Translations under genes and position numbers: made by a program
Notes under the pieces: model-generated
What the model saw: only the letters and a program-made list of their open reading frames with translations
Database searches by the model: none
Told to the model about the DNA's origin: nothing
Assembly (NCBI GenBank): GCA_002478685.1
Contig: DLPY01000006.1
Span: 4,481 to 19,742, forward strand
DNA length: 15,262 nt
Origin: Flavobacteriaceae bacterium UBA7446
Lineage (GTDB): Bacteria; Bacteroidota; Bacteroidia; Flavobacteriales; Flavobacteriaceae
Direction: 5' to 3'
Shown: positions 1 through 7,046 of the stretch, one piece after another
Layout of the letters: the number at the start of each line of letters is the position of its first letter
How positions within the stretch are numbered: the first letter of the stretch is position 1

Positions 1-504
1 CGTTTTAAGTTGTTCCGCATTTACCGTGATGTACGATTTTCAAAAGACAAAACTCCCTATAAAACCCATTTTGGCATGGCATGGCACCGCACCAAACCCG
101 AATTGCGTGGCGGCTATTATTTGCACCTTAAGCCCAACGATATTTTTTTAGCCTGTGGGTTTTGGGACCCCAACCCGGCAGACCTAAAGCGTATCCGCCA
201 AGAATTGGCTATGGACGGCGATGAATATCGAAACATTATAAACGCTCCTGCGTTTAAAAGCATTTGGGGCGGATTACAAGGCGATGCCGTAAAAACCGCT
301 CCTAAGGGCTATGCCAAAGACCATCCCAATATAGATTTGCTGCGGCATAAGCAACACCTGTTTAGCATACCTTATACGCAATCGGAAGCCACCGCCCCCG
401 ACTTTTTAGATCGCCTAAACGCTGCCCTACAAGCCGTACGCCCCTTTGTGGATTATATGAGTGACGTGCTGACGACTAACTCGGATGGGGAGTCGGTGAT
501 ATAA
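1..504 (+). CDS. DUF2461 family protein (5' truncated by window edge)
   Basis: The reading frame is open from base 1, and the first in-frame TTG (base 10) lies inside a conserved stretch, so this is the C-terminal part of a longer protein and not a complete gene. The segment RIYRDVRFSKDKTPYKTHFG, followed by a glycine/tyrosine-rich strand (GGYYLHL) and an acidic/aromatic tail, is what I recognise as the DUF2461 (TIGR02453-like) family. These are soluble cytoplasmic proteins of about 220 residues with no established function; roughly the last 165 residues are present here. The gene is convergent with the next one. By hand count it is close to 50% G+C over several 60-base lines, richer than the 32-42% of the two downstream genes I sampled, and it uses many GCC and CCC codons. 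Family assignment is fairly secure; function is unknown. Confidence 0.8.
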   Translation, partial: RFKLFRIYRDVRFSKDKTPYKTHFGMAWHRTKPELRGGYYLHLKPNDIFLACGFWDPNPADLKRIRQELAMDGDEYRNIINAPAFKSIWGGLQGDAVKTAPKGYAKDHPNIDLLRHKQHLFSIPYTQSEATAPDFLDRLNAALQAVRPFVDYMSDVLTTNSDGESVI

Positions 505-552
505 AATTTTTTGAGTCTATTTTCGTATTAAATTGGTATTGCTTTTTATATT

Positions 553-584
553 AAAAAATGACTCCGTTAGCGACTGGTCATTTT
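553..584 (-). terminator. Possible bidirectional terminator between convergent genes
   Basis: The 8-bp inverted repeat AAAATGAC (555-562) and GTCATTTT (577-584) encloses a 14-nt loop. Read on the minus strand the second arm runs into six T residues, as expected for an intrinsic terminator serving the minus-strand gene that stops at 646. Read on the plus strand it lies about 50 nt after the DUF2461 stop. The stem is AT-rich and short, so the call is tentative. Confidence 0.35.
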
Positions 585-645
585 GTTGATTTTATTAAAA
601 AACGAATAATAAAGCTAAAAAACTGATTATTGTTTAAATATTAAC

Positions 646-1062
646 CTACACTGCTTTTGGTTCCTGATGTGGAACCAAAAGTTGAATTTGGTCTTGCAGT
701 CGGCTAATGACCAAATTCATCATCCGTTTGTTTAGTTTAGAGGAATTGGTAATGTAATATTGGTATTCCTTAACGGTAAATTGCCCAATCAGCATTCCTT
801 TAAGCGAGTTGCGAAATTTTTGGTCTTTGCAAATGGCTGTTTCGATGTATTGCAGCCTTTTTTCAATGGAAAGCTCATAAAAAACACCTTTGTGTTTGTT
901 GGCATAATTGATAAAAGCCTCCACAAGCAACGGCTGTTGCAATTTAAGAATAGGGCGTATCGTGGTGTTTTGAAACCGCTCATCATTAGACATGGTATCA
1001 AACATATGATGTTTCTTTATCTCGGGGCGAATACGCAGTAGGTCGTTATGCCGGTCATTCAT
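646..1062 (-). CDS. Conserved flavobacterial protein of unknown function (often labelled 'glyoxalase')
   Basis: This is a small, charged, probably alpha-helical cytoplasmic protein of 138 residues with no signal peptide or membrane segment. The pattern 'DLLRIRPEI ... ERFQNTTIRPILKLQ ... FRNSLKGMLIGQFTVKEYQYY ... NSSKLNKRMMNLV' matches a conserved family I remember from Flavobacteriia. It is sometimes auto-named glyoxalase, although none of the metal ligands of true glyoxalase I are evident. I chose the ATG at 1062 because the family-like sequence begins there (MNDRHNDLL...). The frame stays open to an ATG at 1152, and the 30 extra residues (rich in K, S and T) look unlike the family. The last codons contain a perfect 11-bp hairpin. 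Function unknown. Confidence 0.65.
   Translation of the reverse strand: MNDRHNDLLRIRPEIKKHHMFDTMSNDERFQNTTIRPILKLQQPLLVEAFINYANKHKGVFYELSIEKRLQYIETAICKDQKFRNSLKGMLIGQFTVKEYQYYITNSSKLNKRMMNLVISRLQDQIQLLVPHQEPKAV
654..681. repeat. Perfect 11-bp inverted repeat at the 3' end of the minus-strand gene
   Basis: The arms CTTTTGGTTCC (654-664) and GGAACCAAAAG (671-681) are exact reverse complements around a 6-nt loop. The hairpin lies inside the final codons (..LVPHQEPKAV) of the minus-strand gene and ends 6 nt before its stop codon. Neither strand has a T-run directly after it, so it is not a textbook intrinsic terminator. It could be an RNA 3'-end stability element. Confidence 0.6.
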
Positions 1063-1219
1063 TGTTGAAATTGTTTTACTAAAAGTAGTAGAGATTTCAG
1101 CTCTGTTCTTACTCCATTTTTTTTGTTTTCCATAGGTTTTTAACAACACCAATACTTCATGTTAAAATAATAATTATTTAATATAAATTTATTTAATTTA
1201 AACATTAAATTTAAAGAAC

Positions 1220-2152
1220 ATGAAAACTAAACTAACAATACTAATTTTGACGGTAAGCACGATGCTTATGGCGCAAAAAAAGAAAAATGGTGCTATTTAT
1301 ATCAAACATCCTGCAAATCAGGTTGTGCTAGATTTCTTAGCAGCATTTTCTCAAAACGACAGTCTGGCTGTTGCGAACCTGATAGCAGATGATTATAAAG
1401 GATATGATGGATTAAACATGAACCCTGATAGAGAGGCGGCTACAAAAGAAGATCTTTTAGAGGCAATGAAAAATTGGAATAGTTTGGTGTCGCACTTAAA
1501 CATTGAGCACACATCAAGTGGCTATCCTGATGCTGTTGAATATGACGATACGCAATTCTCTGGAGGTACTTGGGTATATTCTTGGGAAAGATATACTGGA
1601 ATGCACACCAAAACGGGTGTCAAACTCAACATGCCTGCACATTTTCAGTATGTTGTAAACGACGACAATAAAATTGTGTTTAGTCGCTCATATGTAAATA
1701 AAAACCCGTTTACTGCTATATATAGAAATTCAAATGAGGTAATTGGAGGAACGGTGTACTCACATCATGAAAACATCAATAAGGTTCGAAAAATGATGCA
1801 TTCCTATGAGTTTAATGACATGGAGGGTGCTTATGAATACTACAATGAGGACACTAATTTTAAATGGGGCAGCATGGATTGGGATGCTGATCCTGTAGAT
1901 TTGGAAGCTGCCAAAGCCTCGGATAAAGAGTTTATGTCAACTTTCAATATTAATAGCTTAAACAATGCTTGGATTGAATACCAAGAAATGGAATCGGGTT
2001 GGAATTATGTACAAAGTTTTTGGCGCGTTAATGTTACACGGAATGCCGATGATAAAAATATTGTTTTCGGTCTGTATGTGACGCATGTATTCAATGATGA
2101 AAACGAAATCACTAGAGTTCGTAATTTATTTAATGCCGCAGCGTTACAGTAA
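1220..2152 (+). CDS. Secreted protein with two tandem NTF2/SnoaL-like domains
   Basis: The protein has 310 residues. Its N-terminus, MKTKLTILILTVSTMLMAQ, has a basic start, a hydrophobic core and a probable signal peptidase I site near MAQ-K (about residue 19), so it is likely exported to the periplasm. Two successive units, roughly 30-165 and 184-308, share one layout: a helix with D/E residues, 'D..Y', a mid-domain 'W' segment (GGTWVYSWERYTG in the first, YVQSFWRVNVTRN in the second), then a strand ending in V..D(D/E)N(K/E)I and an R-containing strand. This is the cone-shaped NTF2/SnoaL-like layout seen in non-enzymatic binding proteins and in small isomerases and cyclases. No catalytic residues can be assigned. 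The gene stands alone, with its own terminator and an AT-rich upstream gap, so it is probably monocistronic. Domain call is moderate; function unknown. Confidence 0.75.
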   Translation: MKTKLTILILTVSTMLMAQKKKNGAIYIKHPANQVVLDFLAAFSQNDSLAVANLIADDYKGYDGLNMNPDREAATKEDLLEAMKNWNSLVSHLNIEHTSSGYPDAVEYDDTQFSGGTWVYSWERYTGMHTKTGVKLNMPAHFQYVVNDDNKIVFSRSYVNKNPFTAIYRNSNEVIGGTVYSHHENINKVRKMMHSYEFNDMEGAYEYYNEDTNFKWGSMDWDADPVDLEAAKASDKEFMSTFNINSLNNAWIEYQEMESGWNYVQSFWRVNVTRNADDKNIVFGLYVTHVFNDENEITRVRNLFNAAALQ

Positions 2153-2158
2153 ACAATC

Positions 2159-2187
2159 AAAAGACCCTTGTCAAAAGGGTTTTTTTA
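2159..2187 (+). terminator. Rho-independent terminator after the NTF2-like gene
   Basis: The stem AAAAGACCCTT / AAGGGTTTTTT has a 5-nt loop, one G-U pair in the middle and a T-run (2180-2186). It begins 6 nt after the stop codon at 2152. Length, GC core and T-tail fit an intrinsic terminator well. Confidence 0.85.
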
Positions 2188-2248
2188 TATGCTTATTTGA
2201 ATGATAATTAATGTTATGTTAAATTTTATTTTTATTTAATAAAATTCA

Positions 2249-2256
2249 TAAATTCG
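2249..2256 (+). promoter_or_regulatory. Possible -7 box of the ald operon promoter
   Basis: TAAATTCG differs at one position from the Bacteroidota -7 consensus TAnnTTTG and lies 12 nt before the ATG at 2269, in the 80-bp gap after the upstream terminator. No good -33 TTG/TTTG is seen at the usual spacing. A promoter is expected here, but its exact place is uncertain. Confidence 0.3.
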
Positions 2257-2268
2257 TTATAAATAAAC

Positions 2269-3381
2269 ATGCCCCCTATGGTGATTGGAATACCAAAAGA
2301 AATAAAAAACAACGAATACCGTGTTAGTCTAACTCCAGAACATGTGACAGCCCTTGCGGTTACTCATAAAGTTATTGTACAGCATAATGCAGGCGTAGGT
2401 TCTGGTTTTACAAATCAAGCGTATGAACAAGCTGGTGCTACCATTGTACCTTCAATTGAAGATGTTTATGCGCAGGCATCGCTTATTATTAAAGTGAAAG
2501 AGCCATTAGCCGAAGAATATTCGCTGATTCAAGCACATCATATTATATTTACTTTCTTTCACTTTGCAGCATCAAAGGAATTAACTGTTTCCATGCAACA
2601 AAGTGGCGCAACGTGTATTGCGTACGAAACCATTGAAGATGAAAGCGGAAGATTACCACTACTAGAGCCTATGTCTGAGGTTGCGGGCCGTTTAGCTGGA
2701 CAACAAGGGGCTAAATACCTAGAAAAACCACAAGGCGGTAGCGGAATTCTGATTGGAGGTGTGACAGGCGTACCCCCTGCCAAAGCCATGATTTTAGGCG
2801 GTGGTGTTGTGGGTACCAATGCTGCAGATGTTTTGTTAGGTATGGGTGCTGACGTACTACTGTTTGACATAAATGAAAAACGCCTCGATGAACTCAACGC
2901 TTATTTTGAAGGAAAAATAATAACGGTGCTCGCAACCAATGATCATATTCGTGAATACCTTTCCCATGTAGATGTTGTAATTGGTGCAGTATTAGTAAAA
3001 GGTGCGAAAGCACCAAAGCTTATTTCCAAAGATATGCTATCACTGATGCGTCCGCAGTCGGTATTGGTAGATGTAGCCGTTGATCAAGGCGGTTGCTTTG
3101 AAACCACACGCCCCACAACACACGAAAACCCAACCTACATTGTAGATGGGGTTTTGCATTATGCGGTTGCAAATATGCCTGGTGCAGTTCCTTATACCTC
3201 TACCAAAGCACTTTCAAGGGTAACGTTTCCATATCTTATGGAGTTGGCTTCTAAGCCTTTAAATCAACTCGATGACAATTTTAAAAAAGGCATTAACACC
3301 TACAATGGGTATATTACAAACAAAGAAGTTGCCAATGCCTTCCAACTTCTCTATACCCCATTGGTAAATATTTTAGATTAA
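2269..3381 (+). CDS. ald: Alanine dehydrogenase
   Basis: This enzyme catalyses the NAD-dependent, reversible oxidative deamination of L-alanine to pyruvate and ammonia in the cytoplasm. The 370 residues match the family length and follow the Mycobacterium tuberculosis Ald pattern: N-terminal IGIPKEIKNNEYRV with substrate-binding R18, KVKEP with catalytic K77, FTFFHFAA with H98, a Rossmann loop GGGVVG (177-182) with the NAD-ribose acidic residue D200, and LVDVAVDQGG with catalytic D272. 'RPTTHENPTY' and 'VANMPGAVPYTST' are further family signatures. The start at 2269 gives MPPMVIG. The second ATG at 2278 matches the usual family start (MxIGIP) better and may be the true one. It is first in a tight five-gene run, and the oxygenase starts 16 nt after its stop. 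Family assignment is very secure. Confidence 0.95.
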   Translation: MPPMVIGIPKEIKNNEYRVSLTPEHVTALAVTHKVIVQHNAGVGSGFTNQAYEQAGATIVPSIEDVYAQASLIIKVKEPLAEEYSLIQAHHIIFTFFHFAASKELTVSMQQSGATCIAYETIEDESGRLPLLEPMSEVAGRLAGQQGAKYLEKPQGGSGILIGGVTGVPPAKAMILGGGVVGTNAADVLLGMGADVLLFDINEKRLDELNAYFEGKIITVLATNDHIREYLSHVDVVIGAVLVKGAKAPKLISKDMLSLMRPQSVLVDVAVDQGGCFETTRPTTHENPTYIVDGVLHYAVANMPGAVPYTSTKALSRVTFPYLMELASKPLNQLDDNFKKGINTYNGYITNKEVANAFQLLYTPLVNILD

Positions 3382-3397
3382 TGGCTATATTGCATGT

Positions 3398-4348
3398 ATG
3401 ACCGCTATTCCTTCTTTAGACCTTCAAAAATTCGTATCGGGTACCCGAGCACAACGCCATCAATTTGTTGCCGATTTGGGGCATGCTTATGAAGAAATTG
3501 GCTTTGTGGCTATTTCGGGACATTATCTCACTACAGCACTCAAAGATTCACTTTATGAGCAAATAAAAGCGTTTTTTGATTTACCAGAACATATAAAAAA
3601 GAAGTATGAAATTGAAGGGGGTGGCGGTCAGCGTGGCTATACCTCATTTGGAAAAGAACACGCTAAAGGAAAAAAACAAGGCGACCTCAAGGAATTTTGG
3701 CATTTTGGTCAATATGCCGAGGTAATACCAGAACTCAAACCACACTATCCATCCAATGTTGTCGTGGAAGAAATTTCCACCTTTAACGAAGTGGGTAAAG
3801 CAACCTTCCAAGCCCTTGAAAAAACCGCTATTGTACTATTGCAAGCCATTGCACTCTATCTGGGTTTGGATGCGCATTATTTTGATGATTTTGTAGCTAC
3901 AGGAAATAGCATTCTTCGCCCCATTCACTACCCGCCCATACAAGCGGCACCCAAAAATGCTGAACGTGCCGCTGCTCACGGCGATATTAACCTGATAACA
4001 CTACTTATGGGCGCCCACGGAAGGGGCCTTCAAGTGCTGAACAAAAACAACAAATGGATTGACGCCGTCGCAGGTGAAAATGAACTTATGGTTAATGTGG
4101 GCGATATGCTTTCCCGTCACACCAATAATATCTTAAAGTCAACCATACACAGAGTGGTAAATCCGCCTAAAGCGCTGTGGGGAACATCACGTTACTCTGT
4201 TCCGTTTTTTATGCATCCAGTGGCTACCATGCCCCTCAACGTACTACCCCAATGCATTAAAGCTGAAAATCCTAAAAAATTTGATGATATTACTGCGGGT
4301 GCATTTCTTCACGAACGATTAATTGATTTAGGTCTAATTAAATCGTGA
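3398..4348 (+). CDS. Isopenicillin N synthase-like 2-oxoglutarate/Fe(II) oxygenase
   Basis: This is a cytoplasmic non-haem iron oxygenase of 316 residues, the usual size. It opens with an N-terminal DIOX_N-type domain (IPSLDLQKF ... EEIGFVAISGH) followed by a 2OG-FeII double-stranded beta-helix. The iron-binding facial triad is visible as H194-x-D196 (AAHGDINLITLL) and H251 (KSTIHRVVNP). R265-x-S267 (SRYSVPFF) is the usual 2-oxoglutarate carboxylate clamp, which favours a true 2OG-dependent enzyme over an IPNS-type one that uses no co-substrate. The substrate cannot be read from sequence; relatives hydroxylate, desaturate or cyclise small molecules or amino acids. The stop overlaps the next gene's ATG by one base (TGATG), implying translational coupling. 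Fold is secure; substrate unknown. Confidence 0.88.
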   Translation: MTAIPSLDLQKFVSGTRAQRHQFVADLGHAYEEIGFVAISGHYLTTALKDSLYEQIKAFFDLPEHIKKKYEIEGGGGQRGYTSFGKEHAKGKKQGDLKEFWHFGQYAEVIPELKPHYPSNVVVEEISTFNEVGKATFQALEKTAIVLLQAIALYLGLDAHYFDDFVATGNSILRPIHYPPIQAAPKNAERAAAHGDINLITLLMGAHGRGLQVLNKNNKWIDAVAGENELMVNVGDMLSRHTNNILKSTIHRVVNPPKALWGTSRYSVPFFMHPVATMPLNVLPQCIKAENPKKFDDITAGAFLHERLIDLGLIKS

Positions 4349-4683
4349 TGGCAAAACTGAACGACTTATCTGATTTAAAAAAGCTTTTTCCAGAAGCAGA
4401 AGGTGCCTACACACCTGCACCAGAAGCACCTGAAGAAACAACCAAACAATACCTAGAAGCGCATTTTAGCAATAAGGGGCGTGGAGGAAAAACGGTTACC
4501 GTCATTAAAGGATTTGAGGGTACGGATGCTAAACTCAAATTCCTAGCAAAAAACATCAAACAATATTGCAGTGTTGGGGGAAGCGTAAAAGATGGAGAGG
4601 TTATCATTCAAGGAAATGTGCGCGATAAAGTTATAGAGTTTCTACGTAATGAGGGGTATCACGTGAAGCGTGTTGGCGGTTAA
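4348..4683 (+). CDS. SUI1/eIF1-like translation initiation factor (YciH family)
   Basis: This 111-residue cytoplasmic protein has a 40-residue acidic/proline linker (PAPEAPEE) followed by the SUI1 core at about 43-109. The core shows KGRGGKTVTVIKGFEG, then a helix with 'LKFLAKNIKQYCSVGGSVKDGEVIIQGN' character (given in outline) and 'EFLRNEGYHVKRVGG'. Bacterial members (YciH) resemble eukaryotic eIF1, which monitors start-codon fidelity; their role in bacteria is little defined. I chose the ATG at 4348, which shares its A with the upstream TGA. A GTG three bases earlier is also in frame but less likely. Its place inside a metabolic operon, between an oxygenase and an acyl-CoA ligase-like gene, is unusual for a translation factor. 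Family assignment is secure. Confidence 0.92.
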   Translation: MAKLNDLSDLKKLFPEAEGAYTPAPEAPEETTKQYLEAHFSNKGRGGKTVTVIKGFEGTDAKLKFLAKNIKQYCSVGGSVKDGEVIIQGNVRDKVIEFLRNEGYHVKRVGG

Positions 4684-4692
4684 TGATACGTT

Positions 4693-5925
4693 ATGTTAAA
4701 AACGCTTCAACAGCAAGTTTCTAGTCCCAAAAACGTCTTTCTTCTTTTTGACGAAACCCAGAACAATCTTTTTTTAAACTACGCCATAAAGCTTATACAA
4801 TCAGGAATAAGCGTTGGAGCCATTTCCACAAGCATAGTCAAATCACTTAGGCTAAACGTTCAGAAAACCGCAATTGACGGGGTTTATTTGACTACTTATG
4901 ACGTTCCAAGTCCATCAATACTTTGTTTTTCTAGCGGCACCAAAAACAACCAAAAAGGTATTGTTAGGGCTTTTGAAAGTTGGCAAAACAGCTTTTCGCT
5001 TATCAAAGACGAAATTACTACTTTTCCAGATGCTAAAGCCATAGTATTTGGATCGCTCCCCTACTCACTTACCCTTTTTGGTGCCATAGAATCATTGCAA
5101 CGGGGGCAACAACCGTTGGTATTTCCAATGCATGAATTTCGGTATTTCAAACAACTTCAACCCAATCAAAACTTTATCTTATGGATAACGCCACTGCACT
5201 GTACGTTTTTTGTGAAAGCATTTGCCATGAAGCGTATGCAATCAATACCTATGATTCGATATGTATTTGTGGGAGGCGCAGAGTTTACTAACCGTCAGCG
5301 GGGGGCCCTACAAAACGTATTTCCCAATGCCAAAATTTATAGTTTTTACGGTGCTTCCGAAACTAGCTTTATTACTATCAAACACCCATATGACAACAGC
5401 AAAAGTGTTGGCGCTATTTGCAAAGGTGTAAAGGTTGTTGTTTTAGATAAGCATAATCAAAAATGTTCCAATAATCAAGTTGGAACGATTTGGGTAAATA
5501 GTAAAGATTCGTTTATGTCTTATCTCCAAAAATCATTGAAAATAAATAAGTTAGATAATTTTATTTCAATAAACGATAGAGGTTTTTTAGATGCCAAAAA
5601 CCGCCTGTTTTTTGCTGGTAGAACTGAACGTCATATTTCCATAAGTGGCCATATTTTAGACCTCAATGCACTTGAAATCTGGTACAAAGAAGCGCTATCA
5701 ACAGAAACACTTGCATTGTTGTCACAATCCAATGATGAAAAAGAAAACAATCTTGTATTGTTAACAAACGAAAACCTTACCCCACATGTTTGGCAATCAA
5801 TTAAAAAAGAAGCTTATAAAGGATTAGGTGCACAAGGTGTTCCAAAAAAATGGATACATTGTACTACATGGCCCTTATTGGCTAATGGGAAAACAGATTT
5901 AAAAACCTTGGAAAAATGGCTGTAA
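4693..5925 (+). CDS. AMP-binding (adenylate-forming) acyl-CoA ligase-like protein, short form
   Basis: This 410-residue protein would activate a carboxylate as acyl-AMP and usually pass it to CoA. ANL-superfamily core motifs appear in order: phosphate loop FSSGTKNNQKG (79-89), the A5-like FYGASET (218-224), an A7-like NDRG with D295, hinge R310 in FAGRTERHIS, and the A10 lysine K400 in LANGKTDL near the C-terminus. About 75 residues precede the phosphate loop, whereas full-length acyl-CoA ligases (500-550 residues) have about 150-180, so much of the N-terminal subdomain is missing. MenE-like and other compact ligases are also shortened, so it may still be active. It starts 9 nt after the SUI1 gene and overlaps the thiolase start by 10 nt. 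Substrate unknown; the partner thiolase suggests an acyl chain. Superfamily is secure. Confidence 0.87.
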   Translation: MLKTLQQQVSSPKNVFLLFDETQNNLFLNYAIKLIQSGISVGAISTSIVKSLRLNVQKTAIDGVYLTTYDVPSPSILCFSSGTKNNQKGIVRAFESWQNSFSLIKDEITTFPDAKAIVFGSLPYSLTLFGAIESLQRGQQPLVFPMHEFRYFKQLQPNQNFILWITPLHCTFFVKAFAMKRMQSIPMIRYVFVGGAEFTNRQRGALQNVFPNAKIYSFYGASETSFITIKHPYDNSKSVGAICKGVKVVVLDKHNQKCSNNQVGTIWVNSKDSFMSYLQKSLKINKLDNFISINDRGFLDAKNRLFFAGRTERHISISGHILDLNALEIWYKEALSTETLALLSQSNDEKENNLVLLTNENLTPHVWQSIKKEAYKGLGAQGVPKKWIHCTTWPLLANGKTDLKTLEKWL

Positions 5926-7046
5926 CCTCCCAAAAAGCCTATTTGATTGCGGCCTCGCGTACTACTATTACACCAGTTGGCGGAGTCTTACGCAATTCTC
6001 CTATTCAAGATATGGCTGCGAAAGTAATTAATGAGAATCTTCGCCAGATAAATATTTCTAAATCAGATGTCGACAATGTTTTTGTGTCAAATGCCATTGG
6101 TGGTGGTGGCAACATCGCACGACTGTGTGCACTAAAAGCAGGGTTTTCATCCCAACTTTTAGGTAATTCTGTAGACCGACAGTGCGTGGGTGGGTTGGAT
6201 GCGATTATCCAAGCGGCAAATCGAGTACAAAGCGGAGTAGCCAATTTAATTTTAGCAGGCGGCGTAGAATCCTTTTCCCTTCGTCCAGAACGGCATTACC
6301 CAAGCAAATGGAACCAAAGTCCTAAGTTTTCAGAAAGACCGCCTTTCTTCCCTGAAGACGATCCATTTGTTCCCTTAAGCGATTTTATAAAAGATTTAAA
6401 GAATACACACAACATCAGCGACAAAGAGGAGTTTGAATGGGTACAAAATAGCCATAGAAAAACCTTAGCACATAAAACAGTTGCTGAAACCGAAATAGTA
6501 TCCCTCAACCCAAATCACCCAATCGACACATTTGCAAGAGAGATTACTGAAGATACCTATCAAAAAGCAAAGTCGACGTTTGGGCATACACATCCATGCA
6601 ACACGGCTCCAAAAGCCGATGGCGCTGCCTTCGTGGCGGTGGCTTCAGAAAACATGATAAAAAAATATAACCCCACCCATTGTGTTGAAATTACAGATGG
6701 GTTTACCATTGGTGGCGACCCAAAATCTTTTCCAATTCTCCCAGCAAAGGCGATGCAACAAATCATGCAGCAAAACAGCTTGAATTGGGACACTATCAGT
6801 CACATAGAACTTATGGAGGCCTATGCCGTTCAAGCAATTTTGTGTGCAAAACTAAGTGGTGCGCCCGTTGAAAAAATTAATCCGTTTGGTGGTGCTATTT
6901 CTCGCGGACATCCCATTGGAGCCTCGGGAACAATATTGGCAGTCCGACTGTTTCATAACCTTAAAAACAATGTTAAATCATCAGGCTTAGCTGCTATTGC
7001 TGGCGCAGGTGGGTTGGCGAGTGTGTTACTGCTTAAATCGATATAA
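5916..7046 (+). CDS. Thiolase-family protein with altered active site
   Basis: Canonical thiolases form or cleave beta-ketoacyl-CoA. This 376-residue protein keeps the nucleophile C90 (VDRQCVGGLDAI) and H332 in NPFGGAISRGHPIGASG. The C-terminal motif that normally reads LCIGGGxG is IAGAGGLA here, putting A362 at the place of the second catalytic Cys (C378 in Zoogloea numbering). The usual NEAFA is MEAYA, so M300 replaces the oxyanion-hole Asn. It can probably be acylated at C90, but the proton-abstraction step of Claisen chemistry is doubtful. It overlaps the ligase gene by 10 nt (ATGGCTGTAA), so the two are translationally coupled and probably act together. From memory it resembles B. subtilis YhfS, which neighbours the ligase YhfT; I could not check this. 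It ends directly against the ung stop codon. Fold is secure; activity uncertain. Confidence 0.88.
   Translation: MAVTSQKAYLIAASRTTITPVGGVLRNSPIQDMAAKVINENLRQINISKSDVDNVFVSNAIGGGGNIARLCALKAGFSSQLLGNSVDRQCVGGLDAIIQAANRVQSGVANLILAGGVESFSLRPERHYPSKWNQSPKFSERPPFFPEDDPFVPLSDFIKDLKNTHNISDKEEFEWVQNSHRKTLAHKTVAETEIVSLNPNHPIDTFAREITEDTYQKAKSTFGHTHPCNTAPKADGAAFVAVASENMIKKYNPTHCVEITDGFTIGGDPKSFPILPAKAMQQIMQQNSLNWDTISHIELMEAYAVQAILCAKLSGAPVEKINPFGGAISRGHPIGASGTILAVRLFHNLKNNVKSSGLAAIAGAGGLASVLLLKSI

Noticed and set aside
760..1041. Plus-strand open frame of 93 codons opposite the small unknown gene
   Set aside because: It is the antisense of a frame with recognisable family sequence, and its own translation has no domain pattern.
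1063..1152. 30-residue N-terminal extension of the small minus-strand gene
   Set aside because: Its K/S/T-rich sequence does not look like the family start, which begins at MNDRHND; kept only as an alternative start.
1153..1219. AT-rich repeats (TAAATTTA-like) before the NTF2-like gene, as an operator or -7 box
   Set aside because: The tract is nearly pure A/T, so pseudo-palindromes and near matches are expected; a promoter is likely but cannot be placed.
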